In this document: positions 1 to 7,198 of the stretch, one piece after another
Position numbering within the stretch: position 1 is the stretch's first letter
Layout of the letters: the number at the start of each line of letters is the position of its first letter
Source of the DNA: an uncultured Lachnospiraceae bacterium
Lineage (GTDB): Bacteria; Bacillota; Clostridia; Lachnospirales; Lachnospiraceae
DNA length: 32,015 nt
Direction: 5' to 3'
NCBI GenBank assembly: GCA_947363565.1
Contig: CANAPP010000038.1
Span: 1 to 32,015 of the forward strand
Position numbers and translations under genes: made by a program
The notes under the pieces: generated by a model
What the model was told of the DNA's origin: nothing
Database searches by the model: none
The model's input: only the letters and a program-made list of their open reading frames with translations

Positions 1-156
1 GCATATTTTGTTGAAGTTCTTCAATTATTTATCTAGCACAACAGGTTAAATTATGGCATTTCAGTCCGCTTACCCTGTTCAATTTGTTTGATGAAGAAAA
101 AAGACGGGCAGCTTTGAACTGCCGGAGGCTTGATCATAAGCAGTCAGGGGAAATTT

Positions 157-349
157 ATGATTTACTGTGCCGAGCAATACAAGCTGGCAAAGCTCCTGAC
201 GGGCAAGCAGCTTGCGGAGCTTTTTCAGCTGTTACAGAGTCTGGGAATATGTTTACTCTTGCTATGAAGCCCTACACACGACAGGTACAAACTATATTAT
301 TGAGGATATTGATTTGTATATCGAAGCCCGCAAGCCTGCTATGGCGTAA
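157..349 (+). pseudogene. DUF3791-like protein remnant, frameshifted
   Basis: Two reading frames together give a protein resembling the small DUF3791 family of clostridia. The first frame (from ATG 157) reads MIYCAEQYKLAKLL followed by TGKQLAELF. After about base 249 the match jumps by one base to a frame reading YSCYEALHTTG, then YIIEDIDLYIEARK, and ends at TAA 347-349. Neither frame is complete alone, so the gene is broken by a one-base-type indel. The true start may lie slightly upstream in the same frame, where no good start codon with a ribosome binding site is visible. The family's function is not established. The family call is from memory of its sequence pattern and is moderately sure. 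The frameshift is seen directly. Confidence 0.55.
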
Positions 350-423
350 TTAACTGCACAACTGAATACTTTCCTGCATATAAAGCAACTGCCATAAAAA
401 CACAAACTATTTTACACTACCGC

Positions 424-442
424 GGCGGTCGTAACGACCGCC
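424..442. terminator. GC-rich hairpin between convergent genes
   Basis: A perfect 8-bp inverted repeat, GGCGGTCG / CGACCGCC with a TAA loop, lies between the rightward DUF3791 remnant and the end of the leftward surface-protein gene. Its place fits a terminator for one or both. Neither side carries a clear T-run, so intrinsic termination is uncertain. Confidence 0.4.
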
Positions 443-475
443 ACTAAAAACTTATACATTTAATTTGACAGACCA

Positions 476-2890
476 TCAAGGCGTAACAGCAAGTATAACC
501 GCTATTCTTACACTTCCTGCAGATGGATTGCAATCCGTTTGTCCAGAATCTTCAATCTGCAGGCGCGCTTCATAGATAGTCTCTGCCGTCAGTTTTTCCG
601 TGCTATCCAGCGGATGTCCGTTATTGTCTGTAAAGACCGCCTCTTTATATTCAATCAGTTTGCCATCCTTATCCATGCAATACATGGTATATCGGTCAAG
701 ATTTCCTTCCAGTCCGTTTATCCGGAAGGATAATGTCTGGTCTTCTGACGGTTCATCAATCTGGGCGGACATCAGATAAGTGGCAGGAATTTGATCGCTC
801 CCAGAGGCTGCCCTAAACGCGTCCTGGTTCATCACGTGGCGCTCCATCTTTATAAGGTCAAGCTTTTTCTCCGGTTGTTCCGGAAGATAAGCAAAACGAT
901 CCTGGAGACGGACGAGCACTTTGGAGTTTGTCGGGCAGTAGACGGAATTGCCATTATTTCCCTGCATAATACCTACAGCAACGTTGTTGTATTCCTTTTG
1001 TTTCGATACCGGCTGCCACATCACAGTCTTTCCCGTGTTGTAATCCAGCGCGATAAATCCCCATTCGGAAGTTTTCTCATTCTGGGTGTAACCGTAGTAA
1101 TATCCTGCGGATGTGGAGAGCTTTATCATGGAAGTGTCTTTCAGGTCGTCCCTGACCCATTTTTTTTTAAATTGATAGCTTCCGTCACTTTGCTTTACGA
1201 TATCAATGCGCTCCACACCGGGCATCAGGCAGGACGAGCCGTTTTCCATCCATTTCTTGTCATAAATATTATCGTAGGACTGGATGGAAGAATCGGCATT
1301 CACATCAAAGAGACCGGCATTCCCTGCGCCGTACCAGTTGCATACCAACACGGATGCCATTTCTTCGTTCGGCGTATATACGCAGATCGAATTTTCCACG
1401 GAGACAGTCACATTACTGCCAAGGTCAAGGACCGGTGAGACGGCCAGAGTTTTTCCTGTCTTAATGTCCAGGGCAATGAGATTTACTACGTCCTGATTAT
1501 CCGTATACAGGACCAGGTCGTCCGTTAGTGTGGGAGAGCTTCCGCCGCCCCATGCAAGACCCGCGCCGGTAATCCCTTTTTCGGGGTTTGGGCCTTTCCC
1601 GCCGGAGCTTTTGTAAGAGCTGTGCCATTTCTCCTGGACGCCGGAGGGGGATGCCCCGAAGAGCCGGCAGTTTTTATTCGTCAGGATCACGCAGCCCTCC
1701 TGATGGGCAGCGATGCCATTTTCCGCATTTTCTCCTTCCTGGAGCTTCATGAAGTGGATGTAACCGGACGCATCCGGAGCATTATTCCCCGCAAGAGCTT
1801 GGTCAATATATTCCCGTTCCAGATATCCGGCAAATCCGGCTTTGGAATACGAAGGATTTTTATGAAAACCGCCGGTGACAAACCAGATATTTCCTTCATA
1901 ATCGTAAGCGATGCTCAGAAGATTCCGGTCGATATCCTCTCCGAGGGCGCTGACTGCCGCGGAAACGATGTCCACATCAAGCTTTTTTTCAAATACGGGA
2001 AGGATATTTCCGGCGTCATCATATGTCCTGACCATGATGACGTGGCCGTGGGTCGTAGGACCTACCAGATAGTTCTCTTTATCTACAAAAGAGTAGGATA
2101 TCTGTATGCCGTATTTGGAGCCGTTATCGTGGAGGGGCGGCTGGAATTTTCCCAGAACTTTTACGTCGCTGCTGTCCACATCGCGGATGGCGATCCCTCC
2201 GGAAAGCACATTTCCGTTTTCCATGATCTGGCTGTAGGGCGTCACCGCATTGCCGTAATTATCGTAGAAGAAAGCCGGCGGGGATATGGGACTGTCATCA
2301 GCGGACGACTCTATGATTTCCGGGTAAATGCCAAGGGGCATCGCTTTTTTGGTGACATCGGTATTGTAGATATCATTGTGGATCATCGCCTCCTCGTCGG
2401 ACAGATAAGGATTCTGCATGATCCGGGTTTCATCCATGATCTTTGGCGCCAGTGCAGTGGAATCCTGCGGGTCATCTTCCCTGTTTGAAGAATCTGACGG
2501 CGGCGCGGAAGAAGCGCTTTTTACCTGTACTTTGCAGGTAAGTTTTTTTGACCTGACCTTTTTTGAGCCTTTGATCCTGTACTTCACTTTGCATATGATC
2601 ACTGTAGATTTCCCGGCTTTCCTGCCGGTCACTTTTCCCTTGCTGTTCACGGTGGCAATTTTACTGTTTTTTGATGACCATTTTACGGATACGACTTTTT
2701 TGACGTTCTTTGTGACCACCTTTAAGGCTGTCTTCTTCCCTTTTTTTACGGAAGCTTTCGTTTTATTAAGCTTTACCGTTACTTTTTTACCGGCGGCTTC
2801 TGCTTGCAGAGCCGTGCTGTCTATGCCGGACAGTAATAAGCCGAATGCCAGCATGACCGCCAGAATGATTTTTCCGTTTTTTCTTCTCAT
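476..2890 (-). CDS. Secreted surface protein with Big_2 Ig-like domain and propeller-like C-terminal region
   Basis: The 804-residue product starts with a signal peptide (residues 1 to about 33: MRRK, a hydrophobic core, then an AEA-A cleavage-type site). Residues about 35-125 form a very lysine-rich bacterial Ig-like group 2 (Big_2) domain, with the typical WSSKNSKIATVNSKGKVTG pattern. A Ser/Asp-rich linker (about 126-148) leads to roughly 650 residues with repeated short beta-strand patterns (for example NLIALDIKTGKTL and WGFIALDYNTGKTV). These resemble PQQ-type or arylsulfotransferase-type beta-propellers. No LPxTG sorting signal or C-terminal membrane segment is seen, so attachment is unclear. 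An AAAGGA ribosome binding site precedes ATG 2890. The gene lies 66 bases downstream of the sensor kinase on the same strand and may be co-transcribed with it. Big_2 domains are common in cell-surface adhesion and scaffold proteins. The specific role here is unknown. Confidence 0.8.
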   Translation of the reverse strand: MRRKNGKIILAVMLAFGLLLSGIDSTALQAEAAGKKVTVKLNKTKASVKKGKKTALKVVTKNVKKVVSVKWSSKNSKIATVNSKGKVTGRKAGKSTVIICKVKYRIKGSKKVRSKKLTCKVQVKSASSAPPSDSSNREDDPQDSTALAPKIMDETRIMQNPYLSDEEAMIHNDIYNTDVTKKAMPLGIYPEIIESSADDSPISPPAFFYDNYGNAVTPYSQIMENGNVLSGGIAIRDVDSSDVKVLGKFQPPLHDNGSKYGIQISYSFVDKENYLVGPTTHGHVIMVRTYDDAGNILPVFEKKLDVDIVSAAVSALGEDIDRNLLSIAYDYEGNIWFVTGGFHKNPSYSKAGFAGYLEREYIDQALAGNNAPDASGYIHFMKLQEGENAENGIAAHQEGCVILTNKNCRLFGASPSGVQEKWHSSYKSSGGKGPNPEKGITGAGLAWGGGSSPTLTDDLVLYTDNQDVVNLIALDIKTGKTLAVSPVLDLGSNVTVSVENSICVYTPNEEMASVLVCNWYGAGNAGLFDVNADSSIQSYDNIYDKKWMENGSSCLMPGVERIDIVKQSDGSYQFKKKWVRDDLKDTSMIKLSTSAGYYYGYTQNEKTSEWGFIALDYNTGKTVMWQPVSKQKEYNNVAVGIMQGNNGNSVYCPTNSKVLVRLQDRFAYLPEQPEKKLDLIKMERHVMNQDAFRAASGSDQIPATYLMSAQIDEPSEDQTLSFRINGLEGNLDRYTMYCMDKDGKLIEYKEAVFTDNNGHPLDSTEKLTAETIYEARLQIEDSGQTDCNPSAGSVRIAVILAVTP

Positions 2891-2956
2891 TGTCAGTTTC
2901 CTTTCTTTTTTGTTTATCTTATCAGTTTTTTGGGAAATGCAACTGCCTCCAACGTC

Positions 2957-4273
2957 TCACATCCCGCCCCGCAGGATCACATTAGCGGCAAATATCCCGT
3001 CCCCATAGTGAAACCGGACATACCCGCCGTTCTTTTCCGCAGTATGGCGGACAGCCTGCAGGCCCACACCCTCCCCCGGACGCTTGGATGAGAGGAACAC
3101 GCCATCCTTCTCCCTGATCTTTCCGTCATAGGCATTTTCTACGGACAAAAGTACCATATGGCCGGAATAAAGCTGCGCGCGCACTTTGGTCTGCCGCCGT
3201 TCGGGTGCGGTCTTCATGCCGGCTTCCATCGCGTTCTCAAGGAGGTTGGACAGCACGGAGCACAGGTCGATTTCCGGCACCGCGAGCTGCTGGGGCAGGT
3301 CGAGCGCAAAAGTGACCGGGATGCCCTGCTCACGGCAGCGCATGGCAAAATAGCCGGCCACGCTGTCTACGGCGGTATTTTCGCACAGACCCAGGTCTCC
3401 CTCCGGGATGCTGCCCTGTACTTCGTCAAGGTATGCGGCAAGGTTCTCCCAATTTTCCTGGGCGGCAAAGCCCTGCAGGATATGGAAATGGTGGCGCATA
3501 TCATGACGCGACTGGCGCGTCCGCTCAATGGCAGACCGCAGGCTGTCGTACCTCGCCTGCTGCATGGAAAGAAGCTGGTTCTCACGCCGCAGGCGGTCAT
3601 TGCGGTTCAGGCTGGACGCCATGAGGTAAAAGAGCGCATAGAACAGAAGGAGCAGGAACAGGAAGGCAAGACTGAGGAGAAGATAGAGCTGCCGGAGCCG
3701 TCCATGTTCCAGGATGTCAGGATCCTTTGGGATCATGAAAAGATTCAGCCCGATAAACAGGGTGGGAACAATCCAGAACACATACCAGGTCTGTGCAAAG
3801 GATTCATCCTCCAGCAGTTTCCTTGCGCTATGGGTGGCAGGGTGCCAGACAGCCAGGACGGACAGGCAGCACAGCGCAAACCAGAACAGCGCGCCCCGAA
3901 GGGAAAGGGGAGGCGCAGCCTCTCCCGGGCTTAAGATGCCGTTTGCCGCGATGGCGGTGCTGCCCATGCAGGAAAACACTCCGCATATGGCGAGGAATAC
4001 ACTGACGGACTTCCAGCGGGTGATCCTGACCATATGCACATAGATAACACCCATGACGGCGGCGGAAGAAAAAAGCAGCCAGAGAATCCCCACATGGAAA
4101 AGGCAGCTTACGGCGCCGCCCGCGCAGCAGAGGAAAAGTACCGGCGGGACTGTCGCCGCCGCAAGTCTCACAGGGGATGTGCGCAGGTACCCTTTCACGG
4201 GCAGGCACGCAAGCAGCATACCCGGAAGGAGGATCATGAGTTCCGACGCAGAACGTAAAAAATCCGTCATCAT
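2957..4273 (-). CDS. AgrC-like GHKL sensor histidine kinase
   Basis: The 438-residue membrane sensor kinase has six or seven hydrophobic segments between residues 8 and 218. A coiled region (about 222-250) follows, then the phosphoacceptor box RHDMRHH at 256-262. The ATPase part has an N-box LSNLLENAME (341-350) and a glycine-rich box GEGVGL (400-405). This layout is that of the HATPase_c_5/GHKL kinases paired with LytTR regulators, such as AgrC, which sense peptides or other small ligands through the membrane domain. Its ATG overlaps the stop of the response regulator gene in an ATGA arrangement, so the two are translationally coupled. No AgrB or AgrD (peptide maturation or signal) gene is visible nearby, so the signal is unknown. 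Confidence 0.9.
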   Translation of the reverse strand: MMTDFLRSASELMILLPGMLLACLPVKGYLRTSPVRLAAATVPPVLFLCCAGGAVSCLFHVGILWLLFSSAAVMGVIYVHMVRITRWKSVSVFLAICGVFSCMGSTAIAANGILSPGEAAPPLSLRGALFWFALCCLSVLAVWHPATHSARKLLEDESFAQTWYVFWIVPTLFIGLNLFMIPKDPDILEHGRLRQLYLLLSLAFLFLLLLFYALFYLMASSLNRNDRLRRENQLLSMQQARYDSLRSAIERTRQSRHDMRHHFHILQGFAAQENWENLAAYLDEVQGSIPEGDLGLCENTAVDSVAGYFAMRCREQGIPVTFALDLPQQLAVPEIDLCSVLSNLLENAMEAGMKTAPERRQTKVRAQLYSGHMVLLSVENAYDGKIREKDGVFLSSKRPGEGVGLQAVRHTAEKNGGYVRFHYGDGIFAANVILRGGM

Positions 4274-4986
4274 ACTTCCCTCCTTCTAAAGAGAAAATCA
4301 CCGAAAGCCATCCTTGCGGCTTTGGCAAGATCCCGGCTGACGGGAACCCTTGTCCCGTTTTTCAGGATAAAATCCGTGCCGTCAAAATCCCCGGCGTGTT
4401 CTAAGTTGACGATGACGCCCCGGCTGCAGGGAAAGAAACGCCCGTCCGCAAGGCCGGCGCAGAGCTCCCGGAAAGTCTGCCTCACCACGGTCTCCTGCCC
4501 GTCCGTCCGGTAGATATGTATCTGGTGCTGGTGGTGCTGTGCATAAAGAATCTCCTGGAAACGCAGCCGGACAGGACCGCCTGGGGCATTCACCTGAATA
4601 TACCTGTCCTCGGCGGGAAGGCGCTTTACGATCTCGTCAAACAAAGCGGCCAGGTCTTCCTGTGTAAACGGCTTTACCAGATAGTGGAGGGCACGGACGC
4701 GGAAGCCCTCAAGGGCATGGTCGGTGGAGGTGGTGATGAATATAAGCATACAGTTCGTATCAAAGCGACGCAGGGCCTGCGCCGTATCCACCCCGTTCTC
4801 ATTTCCTAGGTAAATATCAAGAAACACAAGATCAAACCGTTCTTTTTTGGCAGCGGCGAGAAAATCCGCGCCGGAGGCATATCCGAAAGTCACGGCATCA
4901 AGGGAGAGACGGGCAAGCTGCACATCCAGCTCCGCGTTCAGGTGCTCCCGTTCTGATGCAATGTCATCCACAATGGCGATCCGCAT
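4270..4986 (-). CDS. LytTR-family response regulator (AgrA type)
   Basis: This 238-residue regulator has an N-terminal receiver domain: acidic pair D7-D8, phosphoacceptor Asp57 in VFLDIYLG, and a conserved Lys in the LVKPF loop. A LytTR DNA-binding domain covers about residues 130-235. The open frame extends 14 codons further upstream, but ATG 4986 is chosen because AAAGGAGGGC lies 7-8 bases before it. The longer ORF would also start inside the -10 element of the candidate promoter. It partners the overlapping GHKL kinase. LytTR proteins bind pairs of 9-bp direct repeats about two helical turns apart, and such a pair lies upstream at 5053-5081. This suggests that it controls its own operon and probably the divergent NRPS operon. 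The family assignment is firm and the regulon is inferred. Confidence 0.92.
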   Translation of the reverse strand: MRIAIVDDIASEREHLNAELDVQLARLSLDAVTFGYASGADFLAAAKKERFDLVFLDIYLGNENGVDTAQALRRFDTNCMLIFITTSTDHALEGFRVRALHYLVKPFTQEDLAALFDEIVKRLPAEDRYIQVNAPGGPVRLRFQEILYAQHHQHQIHIYRTDGQETVVRQTFRELCAGLADGRFFPCSRGVIVNLEHAGDFDGTDFILKNGTRVPVSRDLAKAARMAFGDFLFRRREV

Positions 4987-5023
4987 GGAAAGCCCTCCTT
5001 TACTCAAAAAATATCTACGCAAT

Positions 5024-5052
5024 ATCATAGCATAAAACAGAAAAAATTACAT
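5024..5052 (-). promoter_or_regulatory. Promoter candidate for the LytTR two-component operon
   Basis: Read leftward, an extended -10 element TGCTATGAT (TATGAT at 5029-5024 with TG one base upstream) is preceded at 17 bp by a poor -35, ATGTAA (5052-5047). A good -10 with a weak -35 next to a LytTR repeat pair is what an activator-dependent promoter looks like. Confidence 0.5.
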
Positions 5053-5081
5053 ACAATTCGGGACGGATTTTTACAATTCGT
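5053..5081. promoter_or_regulatory. LytTR-type operator: two 9-bp direct repeats
   Basis: ACAATTCGG (5053-5061) and ACAATTCGT (5073-5081) are direct repeats with an 11-bp gap. Each matches 8 of 9 positions of the published LytTR consensus [TA][AC][CA]GTTN[AG][TG]. The usual gap is 12-13 bp, so the spacing is slightly short but still close to two helical turns. The pair lies between two divergent promoter candidates. It sits about 10 bp upstream of the rightward -35 and directly upstream of the leftward promoter. A related inverted copy (TACAATTTC, complement of 5107-5115) overlaps the rightward -10. The repeats are seen directly. Binding by the adjacent regulator is inferred. Confidence 0.6.
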
Positions 5082-5090
5082 GCCATGGCT

Positions 5091-5119
5091 ATGGCAAAAA
5101 GCAGGGGAAATTGTATACT
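5091..5119 (+). promoter_or_regulatory. Promoter candidate for the 23-kb NRPS/partner-switch operon
   Basis: ATGGCA (5091-5096, 4 of 6 to the -35 consensus), a 17-bp spacer and TATACT (5114-5119, 5 of 6 to the -10 consensus) precede the first operon gene by about 50 bases. The LytTR repeats would lie at about -45 to -75, a usual place for an activator of this class. Confidence 0.45.
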
Positions 5120-5169
5120 AAAACTGTATGTCAAATTGTTGCAGATAAGAGGAATCGGGAGGGAAAATT

Positions 5170-5466
5170 ATGAATATCATTAAAGACCAGACAGACAGAT
5201 CACTGAATATCGCGCTGGAGGGCAGGCTCGATACGACCACCGCGCCGCAGCTCGAGACCGAATTAAAGCAGAGCATAGGCGACCGTGCCGAGCTTAACCT
5301 GGACTTTGCGAAGCTGGAGTACATATCCTCGGCCGGGCTGCGCGTTCTGCTGGCGGCACAGAAGCTTATGAACAGGCAGGGGAAGATGGTTATCCGCAAT
5401 GTCAACGACGTTATCTCAGAGGTGTTCGAGGTGACGGGATTTTCGGATATCCTGACGATCGAGTGA
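5170..5466 (+). CDS. STAS-domain anti-sigma-factor antagonist (RsbV/SpoIIAA-like), copy 1
   Basis: This 98-residue protein is one STAS domain, the usual length of RsbV and SpoIIAA. The motif YISSAGLRVLL (51-61) carries the Ser53/Ser54 pair at the place of the serine that RsbW-type kinases phosphorylate. Dephosphorylation by a PP2C (RsbU/SpoIIE-type) phosphatase normally lets the protein bind its partner kinase. GGGAGG lies 8 bases before ATG 5170. It is the first gene of the operon and is followed 10 bases later by a MATE-ATPase fusion. A gap-free paralogue at 24973-25269 shares 66 of 98 residues. Likely partners are the RsbW-like protein at 10477 and the ATPase domains on the three MATE transporters. 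The family is firm and the partner choice is inferred. Confidence 0.92.
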   Translation: MNIIKDQTDRSLNIALEGRLDTTTAPQLETELKQSIGDRAELNLDFAKLEYISSAGLRVLLAAQKLMNRQGKMVIRNVNDVISEVFEVTGFSDILTIE

Positions 5467-5476
5467 GGAGAATGTT

Positions 5477-7198
5477 TTGGAGCTTAAGCAGGACGAGCAA
5501 TTCCTCAAAAAAGCGTATAACAGGGCGTTGCTGCCGTGCGTGTTATCTGTTCTGAGCGGCAATATCAACATACTTGCGGACGGTATTCTGGTAGGACAAA
5601 AGCTCGGCACAAATGCTCTGGCGGCAATTAATTTCAGTCTGCCGGTGTATCTTGTATTGTGCATCGCAGGTTCGTTTATCGTGTCGGGAACGGCTGTCTG
5701 CGCCTCGGATGCTATCGGGAGAAATCAGAGCAGGCAGGCGCAGGAGCTCTATCAGATGTCAATTTTCTGGTGCACGGCGGTGTCGGTTTTTATAACGGTT
5801 TTGGGACTTGTTTTTCTAAAGCCTTTGTCGCTGCTGTTATGCTTCGACGAAAATGTAACGCCGCTGGTTGCGGAGTATCTGGGCATGACGATAGCGGGCG
5901 CGCTGCCGAAGATACTCATCTACATCCCGTTCTGGTTTTTGCGGCTGGACGGACGGAACGGCCAGGTCACGCTGATGATGCTGATCATGGGTGCCGGCAA
6001 TGTGATCCTGGATGTGCTGTTTTTATATGCCTTCGATATGGGAGTGTTCGGCGCGGCGCTCTCGAGCGTTATATCTACAGCCGCCGCGTGCGTTCTCGGA
6101 TTTGCAAAGCTGTGCGATAAAAAAAGCGGATTTACATTCGGATTCCGCATAAAAGCAGAGGGCGTGAGATTATCGGAGACTGCCAGGGCGGGAAGCCCGT
6201 CGGCGGCGAATAATCTTTTCCAGACACTGCGCGTAACGGCCATAAACGCGCTTCTGTTAAGCTATTGCGGCAGCAAAACGGTAGCGGCGTTCACGGCGGT
6301 GAACTGTATCTGCGCATTCGCGGAGAGCGTGACAGGCGGCGTTCCCCAGGCGGCCTCGGCTATGCTCGGGATCTACAGCGGCGAACACGATAACGAGAGC
6401 ACCCGCCTTTTGATAAAGCGCCAGTTAAAAAGCGGTATTCCCTGCGCGGCCGTCTTTTCCGCGGCGGTCATCCTCGGTGCGGATCTGATCTCAGGTGCTT
6501 ACGGATTGGATATCTCACTTAGATCTGCGTTTATCTGCCTGTCGCTGGGAATGATACCGGCGCTCATAAACTGCGTGCTGTCGGGCTTTTACAACGTTTC
6601 CGGGCGAAATGCCTGGGCGGATCTCCTTATATTCCTGCGCGTGTTTTTCGCACCCTGTTCGAGCCTTTTTCTGCTTTTGAGGTTCGGCCAGGATCCGTGG
6701 CTGTTTCTGTTTTTCGGGGAAATGTCAACGCTGGTCTGCTGGTTTTTCGCAACGGGAATTTCTCATAAAGAATCCTCGCGTTTTTTGCTGCTGGATACTT
6801 CTCTCGAACAGTCAGGAAATGTGATAAATTTCTCGGTAAACGGCGACGCGGAGAGCATCTGCAGCGCTTCGGGAAAGATAACAGATTTTTGCGCGGACAA
6901 CGGGATGTCGCCGAAGCAGACAATGAAAATAAGTCTCGCGCTTGAGGAAATGATGATGCTTATTTCGGCGAAAGACGAAAGCGCGGTCACGTTCGACCTG
7001 CGCGTTTACTCTCTGCAGGGCGTGATCGGGATACGGATCCGGTACGGCGGACATGCGTTTGATCCGCTGACGTACGCAGACAACGACGACGAGTATCTGG
7101 GGATCCGGCTTATAGAGAGTATGTGCGAGCAGACCCTTTATCAGCGCACTTTCGGCACGAATACCGTACAGATTTTTGTGGAGGGAGGCATCGCATGA
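5477..7198 (+). CDS. MATE-family transporter fused to RsbW-like ATPase domain, copy 1 (degenerate ATPase)
   Basis: The start is TTG 5477, with GAGGAG six bases upstream. The ATG at 5472 is in another frame. Residues 1 to about 435 form a MATE-type efflux domain with about twelve hydrophobic segments (ADGILVGQKLGTNALAAIN near the start is typical). Residues about 440-573 resemble the HATPase_c_2 domain of RsbW/SpoIIAB anti-sigma kinases, with LALEEMMML (487-495) in place of the N-box and RYGGHAFDP (522-530) in place of the RDxG box. The catalytic Asn is Leu495 and the ATP-contacting Asp is Tyr523, so this copy probably does not phosphorylate. It may still bind a STAS protein. MATE proteins use ion gradients to export small molecules. 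The stop overlaps the next gene (ATGA). Confidence 0.9.
   Translation: MELKQDEQFLKKAYNRALLPCVLSVLSGNINILADGILVGQKLGTNALAAINFSLPVYLVLCIAGSFIVSGTAVCASDAIGRNQSRQAQELYQMSIFWCTAVSVFITVLGLVFLKPLSLLLCFDENVTPLVAEYLGMTIAGALPKILIYIPFWFLRLDGRNGQVTLMMLIMGAGNVILDVLFLYAFDMGVFGAALSSVISTAAACVLGFAKLCDKKSGFTFGFRIKAEGVRLSETARAGSPSAANNLFQTLRVTAINALLLSYCGSKTVAAFTAVNCICAFAESVTGGVPQAASAMLGIYSGEHDNESTRLLIKRQLKSGIPCAAVFSAAVILGADLISGAYGLDISLRSAFICLSLGMIPALINCVLSGFYNVSGRNAWADLLIFLRVFFAPCSSLFLLLRFGQDPWLFLFFGEMSTLVCWFFATGISHKESSRFLLLDTSLEQSGNVINFSVNGDAESICSASGKITDFCADNGMSPKQTMKISLALEEMMMLISAKDESAVTFDLRVYSLQGVIGIRIRYGGHAFDPLTYADNDDEYLGIRLIESMCEQTLYQRTFGTNTVQIFVEGGIA

Noticed and set aside
84-353. 89-codon rightward ORF at the left end
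   Set aside because: Its translation has no sensible pattern. The DUF3791-like similarity lies in the other two frames of the same DNA.
791-2488. Long rightward ORFs (215 and 288 codons) inside the surface-protein gene
   Set aside because: They are antisense shadows of the 804-residue leftward gene, without ribosome binding sites or recognisable domains.
3158-3934. 258-codon ORF opposite the sensor kinase
   Set aside because: Low-complexity, basic/Gln-rich translation antisense to a clear kinase gene.
4987-5028. Upstream extension of the response regulator start
   Set aside because: The internal ATG 4986 has a strong AAAGGAGG site and gives the canonical receiver N-terminus MRIAIVDD. The extension overlaps the promoter -10.
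4987-5169. Riboswitch or leader RNA in the divergent gap
   Set aside because: No conserved aptamer pattern or terminator hairpin was seen; the repeats are better explained as LytTR sites.
7123-7194. 24-codon N-terminal extension of the GH3 gene
   Set aside because: It overlaps the end of the MATE coding region, and ATG 7195 has its own ribosome binding site and the usual ATGA overlap.
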